Source of the DNA: Cytophagales bacterium UBA2561
GTDB lineage: Bacteria > Bacteroidota > Bacteroidia > Cytophagales > Thermoflexibacteraceae
DNA length: 19,543 bases
Assembly: GCA_002340355.1 (NCBI GenBank)
Contig: DDLX01000012.1
Span: forward strand, 292-19,834
Reading direction: 5' to 3'
The notes beneath the pieces are model-generated. The model ran no database searches and had not been told where the DNA came from. It was given only the letters and a program-made list of their open reading frames with translations. A program made the position numbers and the translations under genes. Every line of letters begins with the position of its first letter. Position 1 is the first letter of the stretch. Below are positions 1 through 8,498 of this stretch, in pieces.

Positions 1-1
1 T

Positions 2-2959
2 ACTGAACAAAAGACGGAACTAATCTCATCTATCTGTGGAAATGATGTGAATCCTAATACACTGATTCAAGCAACTCCCATTGAGAGTGCGACCCAATAT
101 AAGTTCGAAATCAGACAGGGGAGTCAAACTCAAACTCTTCTTCGTAATCATGCCTATATTCGTTTTGATGATTTGTTGGAAGCACCTTGGAGAACTACCT
201 ATCGAATCCGAATTCAAGCGAAAGTGGATAACGCTTGGGGAAAATGGGGCAATTGGTGTTCTATTAGGACAAATATCCCAACTACAACTTTGGATGGCAA
301 TACCTGTGGACTTCAAGGAGTCAATACAAACACTTTAATTCAAGCCATACCTGTATTAAATGCTCAGCAGTACAAGTTTGAAGTTAAACAAGGCTCACAA
401 GTTGAAACCTTATATCAGGATAATCCTAATTTTTATTTTGGGAATTTGAGTCGAATCCCTGTTTGGAATACCACCTATGAAGTTCGTGTCCAAGCCAAAG
501 TCAAGGATGCGTGGGGAGCATGGGGAAGTTCATGTTCAATTACTACGACTGCCCACCAAATGCGCTTGGATGCAAGTGTGTGTGGAATGCGAGATGTAGA
601 TGTAGACACATTAATTCGAGCAGTAGCTATACCAGATGCACAACAATATAGATTTGAAGTTAGACAAGGAATGCAAGTTGAAACCTTACTACAAGACAAC
701 GCCTATTTCTATTTTAGAGAATTGAGCCAAACCCCTGCCTGGGATACTATCTACGAAGTTCGTGTCCAAGCTAAAGTCAGAGATGCATGGGGGACATGGA
801 GTACGCCTTGTTCAATTACAACTACTGCTCATAAAACTGCATTAGATTCAGGAAGTTGTAGGTTACAAAATGTAAATACTGACGCAGTGATTCGTGCAAT
901 ACCTGTGTCAGATGCACAACAATATAAGTTTGAAATTAAAAAAGGAGCAGAAATTGAAACCTTACTTCGAGATAGTGCCTATTTTTCTTTTGGAGATTTG
1001 CTCCAGACTCCTGTCTGGGATACCACCTATGAAATTCGTGTCCAAGCTAAGGTCAAGGATGCGTGGGGAGCATGGAGTGATTCCTCATGCTATATTAAAA
1101 CCACAGCTCAACAAACTACTTTAGACTCTGTAACTTGCGGTCTTCAAAATGTCAATACAAACACCTTGATCCAAGCAATATCTATACCTAATGCACAACA
1201 ATACAGATTTGAAATCTGTGGGTTAGATACGTTGCTTCGGGATGACGCTTATTTCTATTTTGGAGACGTGAGTGAGCTTGTCTGGGACACTACTTACAAC
1301 ATTCGCGTCCAGGTCAAAGTCAAGGATGCTTGGGGCTTATGGGGTACTATTTGTTCTGTTAAAACAACGAATCAAGAAACATATTTTGATACGGTAGTAT
1401 GTGGACGTAATGACATTCAGTTGGATACCAAATTGCATATTGTACCTATTTCTAATGCTGAAGCGTACCACTTTAAACTTCAACACCTCAATTCCAAAAA
1501 AGCACAAAAAATTCTACGCCTGAGTGATACAACTTGGGTGCAATTAAATCAATTTAATGAGATACCCTTACAATGGGGGAAAAAATATCGTCTTCAAACT
1601 CGAGCCAAAGTAGCAGGAAGTTGGGGGAACTGGGGACCTTGGTGTATTATATACTTTGCTGATGATCAGATATCTATGCCACCTTCTCCTACTCCAATTA
1701 CATCAACGATTCAAGGCTGTGTTGATATGCCTTTTACGGACTCTCTACGTGTTTCTACTCCAGTAGAAGGTGACATTATTTGGTATTCGGATACAATCAA
1801 ACTTGATATATTTGGGTATGGAGCTACTTTTTTACCTCCGCCGTTATCTGAAAATACCATTTATTATGCAGCAACACATATAGGTAATTTACGAAGTAAG
1901 CTGGTTCCATTTTATGCCAACGTATCCTCTGAAGAAGAAACATCTATCCTATATGTAGGTAGTAATTCCCCCGTTAGATACACGGAAGAATTACAATTAT
2001 ATGCTACTGTGGAAGGCAATAATAATGCCTATCATTTTACATGGTATGATGAAATGGGAAATCCTGTGGGACAAGGACAAGAACTCTTTTTACCTACTTC
2101 TGGATTAAGTGGTAACCATTTCTACACAGTATCTGTCAGTCCGTTACAAAGCAATTGTGAGACAATAGAGTATGTAGAAGTATATGTACCCAAAGATACC
2201 TTACAAGATATTCCTAACTATGCTTTTCCAGATAGCTTTGCAGTAGTATCTCAATATACCTTAAATGAGGTGTATTATCAAGTTTATGAAGGGAAATTAT
2301 TGTTTGATTATTGGGAGGGCTACCAAGAGGGTGCACTCAATTGTAAAATTTACGATTGGAGACGTCAACAAATCGGAAAAGTAACGTTACAAAAACAAGT
2401 AGGACTAAATCAATATGGTTTAGATTTATCAGGAGGTTTTTGTGAAAATAATCAGTATTACACTGTAGAAATGACAGATGGAAAAGGATTTGAGCAAATT
2501 TTCCGTTTTCGATATGAATCTCCAGAAAATTTATCTCCTAGCTTCTATGCCGCAGTGCCTTGTGCGGAAGAATCTTACCAAGGTGTTCTTACATTAGAAG
2601 GAGGAGAAACACCCTACCATATCGAAATCTATACGGCGGTCAATGATTCCTTGACTCACAATTACGTCCATGAACAAAATCCACAACAGTCTACTGATAC
2701 AGACTTAAATACTTATGAAGTCATTACAAATCCTACAGTTTTAGGAAATATCTATTATGTAAAGGTGAAGGTAAAGGATGCTACAGGTAAAACCATACGT
2801 ATAACACGTAGATTTACTCCACTTGATTGTCAATCTATTTCGACACCTATTGATGCAAAAGGAATTCCGAATTTACCTATTGAATTTTACCATTATGTAC
2901 CGATTATACAACCACCTGTTCCGATACAGGAAGATCCCACATCCAAGCCACCACATTAA
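2..2959 (+). CDS. FN3/Ig-like repeat surface protein, 5'-truncated
   Basis: The frame is open from the first bases of the window, and the residues before the first possible start (GTG at 47) already fit the repeat (Cys codon at 35), so the true start lies upstream and any signal peptide is not visible. At least 985 residues are present. Six tandem ~90-aa modules (35 to about 1669) resemble fibronectin type III: each has a TLIQA strand, a QYKFEV strand, TTYEVRVQAKV and a closing W-G-x-W...C-S-I-T-T-T. Next come two Ig-like modules of the Bacteroidota surface type (about 1690-1920 and 1930-2190, the first ending in an ENTIYYAA strand). The C-terminal part (about 2205-2840) contains YTLNEVYYQ and a LNQYGLDL stretch that I recall from proteins near Bacteroidota Rhs genes. 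The tail is proline-rich. No type IX secretion C-terminal domain is evident. Probable role is adhesive or structural at the surface (inference). It is first in the visible operon and abuts the lipoprotein gene. Confidence 0.85.
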   Translation, partial: TEQKTELISSICGNDVNPNTLIQATPIESATQYKFEIRQGSQTQTLLRNHAYIRFDDLLEAPWRTTYRIRIQAKVDNAWGKWGNWCSIRTNIPTTTLDGNTCGLQGVNTNTLIQAIPVLNAQQYKFEVKQGSQVETLYQDNPNFYFGNLSRIPVWNTTYEVRVQAKVKDAWGAWGSSCSITTTAHQMRLDASVCGMRDVDVDTLIRAVAIPDAQQYRFEVRQGMQVETLLQDNAYFYFRELSQTPAWDTIYEVRVQAKVRDAWGTWSTPCSITTTAHKTALDSGSCRLQNVNTDAVIRAIPVSDAQQYKFEIKKGAEIETLLRDSAYFSFGDLLQTPVWDTTYEIRVQAKVKDAWGAWSDSSCYIKTTAQQTTLDSVTCGLQNVNTNTLIQAISIPNAQQYRFEICGLDTLLRDDAYFYFGDVSELVWDTTYNIRVQVKVKDAWGLWGTICSVKTTNQETYFDTVVCGRNDIQLDTKLHIVPISNAEAYHFKLQHLNSKKAQKILRLSDTTWVQLNQFNEIPLQWGKKYRLQTRAKVAGSWGNWGPWCIIYFADDQISMPPSPTPITSTIQGCVDMPFTDSLRVSTPVEGDIIWYSDTIKLDIFGYGATFLPPPLSENTIYYAATHIGNLRSKLVPFYANVSSEEETSILYVGSNSPVRYTEELQLYATVEGNNNAYHFTWYDEMGNPVGQGQELFLPTSGLSGNHFYTVSVSPLQSNCETIEYVEVYVPKDTLQDIPNYAFPDSFAVVSQYTLNEVYYQVYEGKLLFDYWEGYQEGALNCKIYDWRRQQIGKVTLQKQVGLNQYGLDLSGGFCENNQYYTVEMTDGKGFEQIFRFRYESPENLSPSFYAAVPCAEESYQGVLTLEGGETPYHIEIYTAVNDSLTHNYVHEQNPQQSTDTDLNTYEVITNPTVLGNIYYVKVKVKDATGKTIRITRRFTPLDCQSISTPIDAKGIPNLPIEFYHYVPIIQPPVPIQEDPTSKPPH
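35..1669 (+). repeat. Six tandem FN3-like modules (88-93 codons each)
   Basis: The leading Cys codons fall at 35, 305, 581, 857, 1136 and 1400, giving periods of 270, 276, 276, 279 and 264 bp. Each module also carries a second Cys before the S-I-T-T-T strand, so an intra-module disulfide is possible. Modules 2-4 are very similar at DNA level: the 12-mer TTCGTGTCCAAG recurs at 483, 759 and 1035, exactly 276 bp apart. Module 5 is slightly shorter (it lacks a few residues after RFEI) and module 6 is strongly diverged. At least one more module may lie upstream of the window. Confidence 0.85.
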
Positions 2960-2966
2960 GAAATTG
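2955..2966 (+). promoter_or_regulatory. Stop/start junction ATTAAGAAATTG (copy 1)
   Basis: The TAA stop of gene 1 (2957-2959) is embedded in this 12-mer. In the gene 2 frame it reads Ile/start-Lys-Lys-Leu/start. The same 12-mer, in the same phase relative to the stop, recurs at the gene 3/gene 4 junction. Coupled translation or re-initiation is a reasonable inference. It is not shown by the sequence. Confidence 0.4.
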
Positions 2967-3530
2967 ATATGGCTTGGGTGTATATGTTTACTTTTTTGGG
3001 GGTGTGATACATCATTATCTCCTTTGGAATATGCTCAATTTTTAGCTGATCAGACAAATGGATTTCGACAAAAAATCCTCATAAGTCCTTATCAATTACA
3101 GGTTGAGTATCAGCCTTCGATTTATACTGCTTATCGAAAAAGTAGGGGGCAACAGGATATTTATAAACAAAAGTTAAAAGAAGATAACAAATTAAGTTTC
3201 TTTCAGCTCAACTTAGGATTGATTCAAGGTGGTGATTTGTTTGCGATGCTCGCTCATAATCCACAGGATTATCAAAATTTGGTCTATTATTTTTCTTATG
3301 CTTTTCGGAAGGGAATTTTCTTACAACGTGGTGACCATAAATATCCTTGTGTGTTGTACCATTTTGAGCGCTCATATGACTTACAGGGCAGTCGAAATTT
3401 TGTACTGGGCTTTGAAAATGAGGAAGAACTTATTTCTCCAGGGACACTGATTATTGAAGCCAAAGAAATAGGGATTCCACACACTGAGATTCCTTTTCAA
3501 ATTGATAACGTCCCAGACTTAGTTTTTTAA
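2964..3530 (+). CDS. Conserved Bacteroidota lipoprotein of unknown function
   Basis: About 188 aa from a TTG start. A hydrophobic leader ending L-F-W-G-C (Cys codon at 3003) is a likely lipobox, so the product is probably lipid-anchored. The mature part has YAQFLADQTNGFRQK, then an ISPYQLQVEY strand, a charged segment, FFQLNLGL, and a conserved-looking PCVLYHFERSYDL motif followed by FVLGF. I recall a family with this NGFRQK...PCxxYHFER layout in Bacteroidota but no known function. The start is uncertain. TTG at 2964 gives a leader without positive charge. An in-frame ATT at 2955, overlapping the upstream stop codon, would give the more typical M-K-K-L leader. The nearest ATG, at 2895, would add a long N-terminus and overlap gene 1 by 65 bp. 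It abuts gene 1, and the SpvB-like gene follows after 23 bp. Confidence 0.75.
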   Translation: MIWLGCICLLFWGCDTSLSPLEYAQFLADQTNGFRQKILISPYQLQVEYQPSIYTAYRKSRGQQDIYKQKLKEDNKLSFFQLNLGLIQGGDLFAMLAHNPQDYQNLVYYFSYAFRKGIFLQRGDHKYPCVLYHFERSYDLQGSRNFVLGFENEEELISPGTLIIEAKEIGIPHTEIPFQIDNVPDLVF

Positions 3531-3553
3531 TAAATTAAAAGGTAACTCAGAGA

Positions 3554-6500
3554 ATGATAATTTTTAAACTCTATACTTCGTTGGCGACTCGCCGTATCGC
3601 ATGGGTTTTGTTAGTCTTATTCCTAGGAGAACTAACCTTTCCTACTCTGCTTTATGGATTAACTTCGGGACCCAGTCAGCCTGAGGCGCAGTCCTTTGAG
3701 CCAATAGGAACAACTCAAATGGTTGATTTGTTTACAGGAGACTTTACCTATAATATCCCTTTATTTGAGTTACCTGGTCCTGACGGAGGGTATCCCTTTA
3801 ATTTGGCCTATCACGCAGGCATTGGTATGGAACAAGAAGCCAGTTGGGTAGGTTTAGGATGGAGTTTAAACCCTGGTGCTATTAACCGTCATGTAAAGGG
3901 CATACCTGATGAGTTTCAGGGAGAAAAAATTAAGGTTACACAACATCTCAAACCTGACCAGACTTTTGAAGTGGGTGCCAAATCGAAAAAGGAGTTTTTT
4001 GGTAAGTCAATACCAGGTAATCTCAGTTTGAGTTTAGGAGTAAGATATAACAATTACAAAGGGATGGGTATGTCTTGGGGAGCGGGTATGCAACTTCCTT
4101 TATTTTCACACAAAAGTAATGTATTTGAATTGGGTGCTTCTATTGGCGGTGATACCAATTCAGGACCTAATTTATCGTCTGGTGTAAGCTATGGAAATGA
4201 AGAACAAAGAATTAATTTTGGTGCACAATATAGTACACGACAAGGATTATATGGCTGGAACTTAGGCTATTCTCAAGAAGTTGAAACGAAACGCAAACTG
4301 TCAGAAAGTGTTAACTTGATTGATGTACATGACGTTAGTATCGGATCTTCTTTTTCATTGATTAACAAAAGTTTTCAGCCAACAATTTCACATCCCATGA
4401 ATGGGTTCAGCATTAATATCTCACAAGTTAGTTTTGGTCCAGAAATCAAGGGCTTTTACGGTGGCATGGCATTCTATGGAAGTTATCATAATACATGGCT
4501 GAGAAACAATGGAAAAGAGACAAATATACCTGCTTATGGCTACTTATATGCGACTCAAGGAATTAATAGTGGTAGTGTATTATCCGACTTGAATCAGGAA
4601 AATGTAGGAGTATTGGATAAGCAAACGCCTTTTCTTGCGATTCCAAACATGACTTACGATAATTACTCCGTCACAGGTCAAGGTATGGCAGGAGCTTATC
4701 GTCCTTATCGCTCTGATGTCGGAACATTATCTGAACAAAGTGTGCATTCCTACACAGGTGGAGGAGATCTTGGGCTTCAGGTTGGTGGCTCGGATGATAT
4801 TAAGATTGGAGTAGATGGCGCGTTAAGTTATGGGGAGTCTATTTCTGAAGCCTGGAAGTATAATACAGGTCTATCAGCAGGTTATGTTAATTATGGAAGT
4901 GAAGCTTATGCCTTCCAAAGCGTGCGTCCAAATGATATATTGTACGAACCCTATTATTTTAAGGCTACGGGCGAATCCTCCACAGATGCTTCAAATGAAC
5001 TCAACTATATTGGAGGAGATAATCCTGTACGGATGGATATTCAGGATTATGGCAAATCCAATGGTAAATTATCCCCTAAAAATTCCTCTGTACCTATTAC
5101 CCAAACTAATAGTTTTAATGTATCTGAACAAAGAGAATCACGAAATACTGTTATCTTACCTGTAAAAAATAGTGATATAGGGAATGGTACAAGTACGAGT
5201 GAGTTTTATATTGAAGGATATGCTCGAGATGTTCACCCTGAGGAACATTTTGCAGGTTATATTTCTACTAATACTTCAGGTGTACGTTATGTCTATGGGC
5301 TACCCACATACAATACTAAACAAGTAGAATGTCAGTTCTCTGTTAAAGCACCTGACTCATATAATCCCAATCGAATTTCGATTGCTTCTAAAAAAGACAA
5401 ACCTGATTATAACATACCAAGAACAGACCAATATTATAATCGTACTGAGACCCCTGCTTATGCCCATGCCTATCTTTTAACTTCTGTATTAGGAACAGAT
5501 TATATGGACACAGATAATATTCTTGGTCCTTCTGACGGAGATTTAGGCTATTGGGTGAAGTTTACGTATGAAAAGAAAGTTGAAAATTTTAAATGGCGCG
5601 CACCTTATGTTGGTGCAAATTATAGTAAAGGTTATCATAACTTAGACTCAGATGATAAAGCCTCTTATGTCTATGGTGAAAAAGAAGTTTGGTATTTGAA
5701 ATCAGTAGAGACCAAGTCTCATATTGCTATTTTTGAGACCTCTCATCGAGAAGATGGGAGAGGTGCAGTATATGAAATACAAAACAAGGGTGATAATTTA
5801 TCCACTGCTGCCCGTCTACAAAAATTGGATAATATCAAACTATACATTAAATCTACCTATCAAGCTCAAGGCGCAAGTGCTACTCCATTAACTACAATTC
5901 ATTTAGAATACAATTATGCCTTATGCCCTGATGTCGAAAATAATTTGGCTGGAGAAGGAAAGTTGACGTTGAAAAAGCTTTGGTTCACACATGAACATAG
6001 CACAAGAGGAAGTCTCACACCTTATACGTTTGATTACCACGAAAATAACCCTGCTGAAAATGTGCCTTACAATAGTTATGCACAAGATCGTTGGGGGAAT
6101 TATAAACCTGTATTGGCAGGTGGCATACTCACCAATTTTGATTTTCCGTATGTCAATCAAAACGAAAATTATGGTTCACGACATCAAGAAGCAGGAATGT
6201 GGAGTCTGAAAGAAATTACCTTGCCCTCTGGCGCGCATATGGAAATTACTTACGAATCAGATGATTATGCCTATGTCCAAAATAAGACGGCTACCCAGAT
6301 GTTCAAGGTACAGGGATTCGGACAGAGAGGAGATAATGACTTGAAGAAAGATGATTTGAAACTATTTTTTGAATTAGAACGCCCCATTCCTCAGGGTTGG
6401 ACTGAGACCCAAAAAATACAAGAGCTAAGACGATATGTAGCGGATTTTAAATCTTTTGATGGCAGGGGGCAAATCTATTTTTCAACTCGAGTAGAGCTGA

Positions 6501-8488
6501 AAGATAATGCCAAAGATATTGTCAAGGGATATGCCGAATTTGATTTGAAGGCAATTCAAGATGCAACTGGATTAAATGATAAACTTTGGGTAGATAATAC
6601 GAAGACTATTATAATAGACGGAAACCCTCATCACCAATATGCTTTTATTAAGCTGTCATCCGCTAAACAGGGAATAGTAGAATACAACCCCATCCGAGTA
6701 GCTGCATGGCAACATCTGGAAAGTAATCAGCCACAGATTATTTATCAAAAACAGATCAGTGACAGTACACCAGGGGTTAACGATGTCATACGTTTCTTAT
6801 CAAGTTTAGTTACTTCATTTACACAAGTCTATGAATTATTTGTTGGATTTCATTTATATGCAAATACGGCAGGTTGGGGGAAATCTGCAGATTTGGACTA
6901 TACCTATATTCGCTTAGCCTCTCCTGATAAAGTAAAGTATGGTGGAGGGCATCGTGTACGTCAAATTACACTTAAAGATGCTTGGAACACTGAAGAAGGG
7001 AGCTATGGACAAGTTTATGAGTATCAACAAACAGAGCAGGAAGATGGTGAAGTTTATACCATTAGTAGTGGAGTAGCAGCTTATGAACCGATTCTAGGTG
7101 GAGATGAAAATGCACTCAAATATGCCTATAAATATAACAAACAATATGTGGTTAAATCGAGCCAAAGTCGATACACGGAATTCCCATTAAATGAACACTT
7201 ATATCCAGGGGCTAGCGTAGGTTATTCGAAAGTAACTGTCAAAAGTTTAGCTTCGGCTCACCGTGCAGGAGATGAGGTCGTCAATTTGGAAAAGGACTAT
7301 TTTACGGATGGCTTATTTTCCTCAACAGGTTCAGCGGTACACGAATTTTATACAGCGAAGGATTTTCCTGTCAAAACCGACTATACCACAATGAATCGGA
7401 AATCGCCTCGTTTTAGTGCCTTACAATTTTTAGGCATAAATATTCAAAAAATGACTGCTACACAAGGTTATGTTATTGAGCTAAATGATATGCATGGGAA
7501 ACCCAAAAAAGCTACCTATTATCCCCAACTCAAAGATGGGACTATTGGAGACAATCCCATTTCTTGGACACAATATAAATACCACACACAGGATAATCCT
7601 GTGATCATTAACGACAAAGAAGCCCAACAATTAAATAATCATGTTCCAGTACAAATTTCGAAGCGAACGGATGCTGGTTGTATTCCTCAGGAAACAAAAC
7701 TTCTGGGCGTGGACTATGATTTTTTTATGAGTTCTGCTCATCATAATGATTGGAATAGTACAGCAGGTACAGAAGGGAATGTAGATTTGATATCACTTAT
7801 CTTTCCAGCAGTAACTGTTTGGCCTGCATTAAATTATAATGAATATCGAGTATTCACGCATGTTACCAATAAAGTTATTTTTAGGAAGGGGATTTTAAAG
7901 GCAGTCACGGCTTATGATGGCAGTTCTACTATGAAAACGGAGAATCAACTTTGGGACTCCCAAACTGGAGAAGTTTTATTAACTGAAGTCCGAAATAACT
8001 TTGATGCTCCTGTATATAGCTATACTGAGCCTGCATATTTTTACTACGATGGTATGGCAGCCGCTTATAAAAATGTTGGTTTACGATTTATAGCTCCACT
8101 TTCATCAGGGACGGCTTCCACATTTACTATAAATGTGCCTTCTGCTATTATCCCTCATTTGGTACAGGGAGACGAATTTTTAATTGGGAATGGATTAGGG
8201 CAAGGAATTATTCAAAACATTACAGGCAATACCATTACCTTAGTGACACATAAAGAAATAACAATTCCTCACTTGGATATTCTAGGGAAACCTATTCCTA
8301 TCTCTAAACCTACCACATTTTATCTCTATCGTTCAGGGCGAAGAAATCTGCTTGCTGCGAAGGTGGGACAACTAGTAGGTTTACAGAATCCACTGGATTG
8401 TATATCAGTTCCCACAAAATCTAAACGAAAAGTGGAAATACCACCCTGTAATGCGTGTGAGAAACCATGTGAGGGCGAATGTAATTAA
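3554..8488 (+). CDS. SpvB-like N-terminal half of a split Rhs-type surface protein
   Basis: 1644 aa from ATG. Residues about 15-36 form a hydrophobic export signal. The entry motif GPSQPEAQSFEPIG (39-52) is followed by MVDLFTGDFTYNIPL (56-70), GGYPFNLAY (78-86), then QEASWVGLGWSLNPG (94-108), the signature of SpvB-like proteins at the start of Tc/Rhs-type cocoons. A strand-rich Gly/Asn/Ser segment follows (about residues 120-330), then the SVTGQGMAGAYRP motif (about residue 376), which I recall as conserved in Bacteroidota homologues. Late in the protein, at about 7850-8080, are the FTHVTNKVI, LWDSQTGEVLLTEV and YDGMAAAYKNVG motifs, then RSGRRNL (about 8330). In homologues I recall, the chain continues past this point; here it ends in a cysteine-rich tail and the continuation is found in gene 4. 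No ADP-ribosyltransferase or integrin-like VCBS repeats were seen. Gene 4 starts about 10 bp downstream. Confidence 0.85.
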   Translation: MIIFKLYTSLATRRIAWVLLVLFLGELTFPTLLYGLTSGPSQPEAQSFEPIGTTQMVDLFTGDFTYNIPLFELPGPDGGYPFNLAYHAGIGMEQEASWVGLGWSLNPGAINRHVKGIPDEFQGEKIKVTQHLKPDQTFEVGAKSKKEFFGKSIPGNLSLSLGVRYNNYKGMGMSWGAGMQLPLFSHKSNVFELGASIGGDTNSGPNLSSGVSYGNEEQRINFGAQYSTRQGLYGWNLGYSQEVETKRKLSESVNLIDVHDVSIGSSFSLINKSFQPTISHPMNGFSINISQVSFGPEIKGFYGGMAFYGSYHNTWLRNNGKETNIPAYGYLYATQGINSGSVLSDLNQENVGVLDKQTPFLAIPNMTYDNYSVTGQGMAGAYRPYRSDVGTLSEQSVHSYTGGGDLGLQVGGSDDIKIGVDGALSYGESISEAWKYNTGLSAGYVNYGSEAYAFQSVRPNDILYEPYYFKATGESSTDASNELNYIGGDNPVRMDIQDYGKSNGKLSPKNSSVPITQTNSFNVSEQRESRNTVILPVKNSDIGNGTSTSEFYIEGYARDVHPEEHFAGYISTNTSGVRYVYGLPTYNTKQVECQFSVKAPDSYNPNRISIASKKDKPDYNIPRTDQYYNRTETPAYAHAYLLTSVLGTDYMDTDNILGPSDGDLGYWVKFTYEKKVENFKWRAPYVGANYSKGYHNLDSDDKASYVYGEKEVWYLKSVETKSHIAIFETSHREDGRGAVYEIQNKGDNLSTAARLQKLDNIKLYIKSTYQAQGASATPLTTIHLEYNYALCPDVENNLAGEGKLTLKKLWFTHEHSTRGSLTPYTFDYHENNPAENVPYNSYAQDRWGNYKPVLAGGILTNFDFPYVNQNENYGSRHQEAGMWSLKEITLPSGAHMEITYESDDYAYVQNKTATQMFKVQGFGQRGDNDLKKDDLKLFFELERPIPQGWTETQKIQELRRYVADFKSFDGRGQIYFSTRVELKDNAKDIVKGYAEFDLKAIQDATGLNDKLWVDNTKTIIIDGNPHHQYAFIKLSSAKQGIVEYNPIRVAAWQHLESNQPQIIYQKQISDSTPGVNDVIRFLSSLVTSFTQVYELFVGFHLYANTAGWGKSADLDYTYIRLASPDKVKYGGGHRVRQITLKDAWNTEEGSYGQVYEYQQTEQEDGEVYTISSGVAAYEPILGGDENALKYAYKYNKQYVVKSSQSRYTEFPLNEHLYPGASVGYSKVTVKSLASAHRAGDEVVNLEKDYFTDGLFSSTGSAVHEFYTAKDFPVKTDYTTMNRKSPRFSALQFLGINIQKMTATQGYVIELNDMHGKPKKATYYPQLKDGTIGDNPISWTQYKYHTQDNPVIINDKEAQQLNNHVPVQISKRTDAGCIPQETKLLGVDYDFFMSSAHHNDWNSTAGTEGNVDLISLIFPAVTVWPALNYNEYRVFTHVTNKVIFRKGILKAVTAYDGSSTMKTENQLWDSQTGEVLLTEVRNNFDAPVYSYTEPAYFYYDGMAAAYKNVGLRFIAPLSSGTASTFTINVPSAIIPHLVQGDEFLIGNGLGQGIIQNITGNTITLVTHKEITIPHLDILGKPIPISKPTTFYLYRSGRRNLLAAKVGQLVGLQNPLDCISVPTKSKRKVEIPPCNACEKPCEGECN
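8447..8482 (+). other. C-terminal cysteine cluster C-x2-C-x3-C-x3-C of gene 3
   Basis: Cys codons at 8447, 8456, 8468 and 8480 fall in the last 14 residues (CNACEKPCEGECN), with one more Cys about 30 residues earlier. Such a dense terminal cluster in an exported protein suggests disulfide cross-linking or metal binding. The choice between these is inference. Confidence 0.6.
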
Positions 8489-8495
8489 GAAATTG
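8484..8495 (+). promoter_or_regulatory. Stop/start junction ATTAAGAAATTG (copy 2)
   Basis: Identical to the 12-mer at 2955-2966, with the upstream stop TAA (8486-8488) at the same offset and the downstream frame in the same phase (Ile-Lys-Lys-Leu). Here conventional ATG codons follow at 8499 and 8505 and are the more credible starts for gene 4. Confidence 0.4.
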
Positions 8496-8498
8496 CTG

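Noticed and set aside
35..1669. Tandem repeats as a CRISPR or intergenic repeat array
   Set aside because: The ~276-bp period keeps one reading frame and encodes FN3-like domains with synonymous differences, which is a protein repeat.
4830..5165. 111-codon open frame in another plus frame
   Set aside because: It is fully inside gene 3, whose protein is continuous and family-like here. The alternative product shows no domain.
3554..8488. ADP-ribosyltransferase toxin (full SpvB)
   Set aside because: Only the N-terminal SpvB-like motif block is present. No R-S-ExE type catalytic arrangement was recognised.
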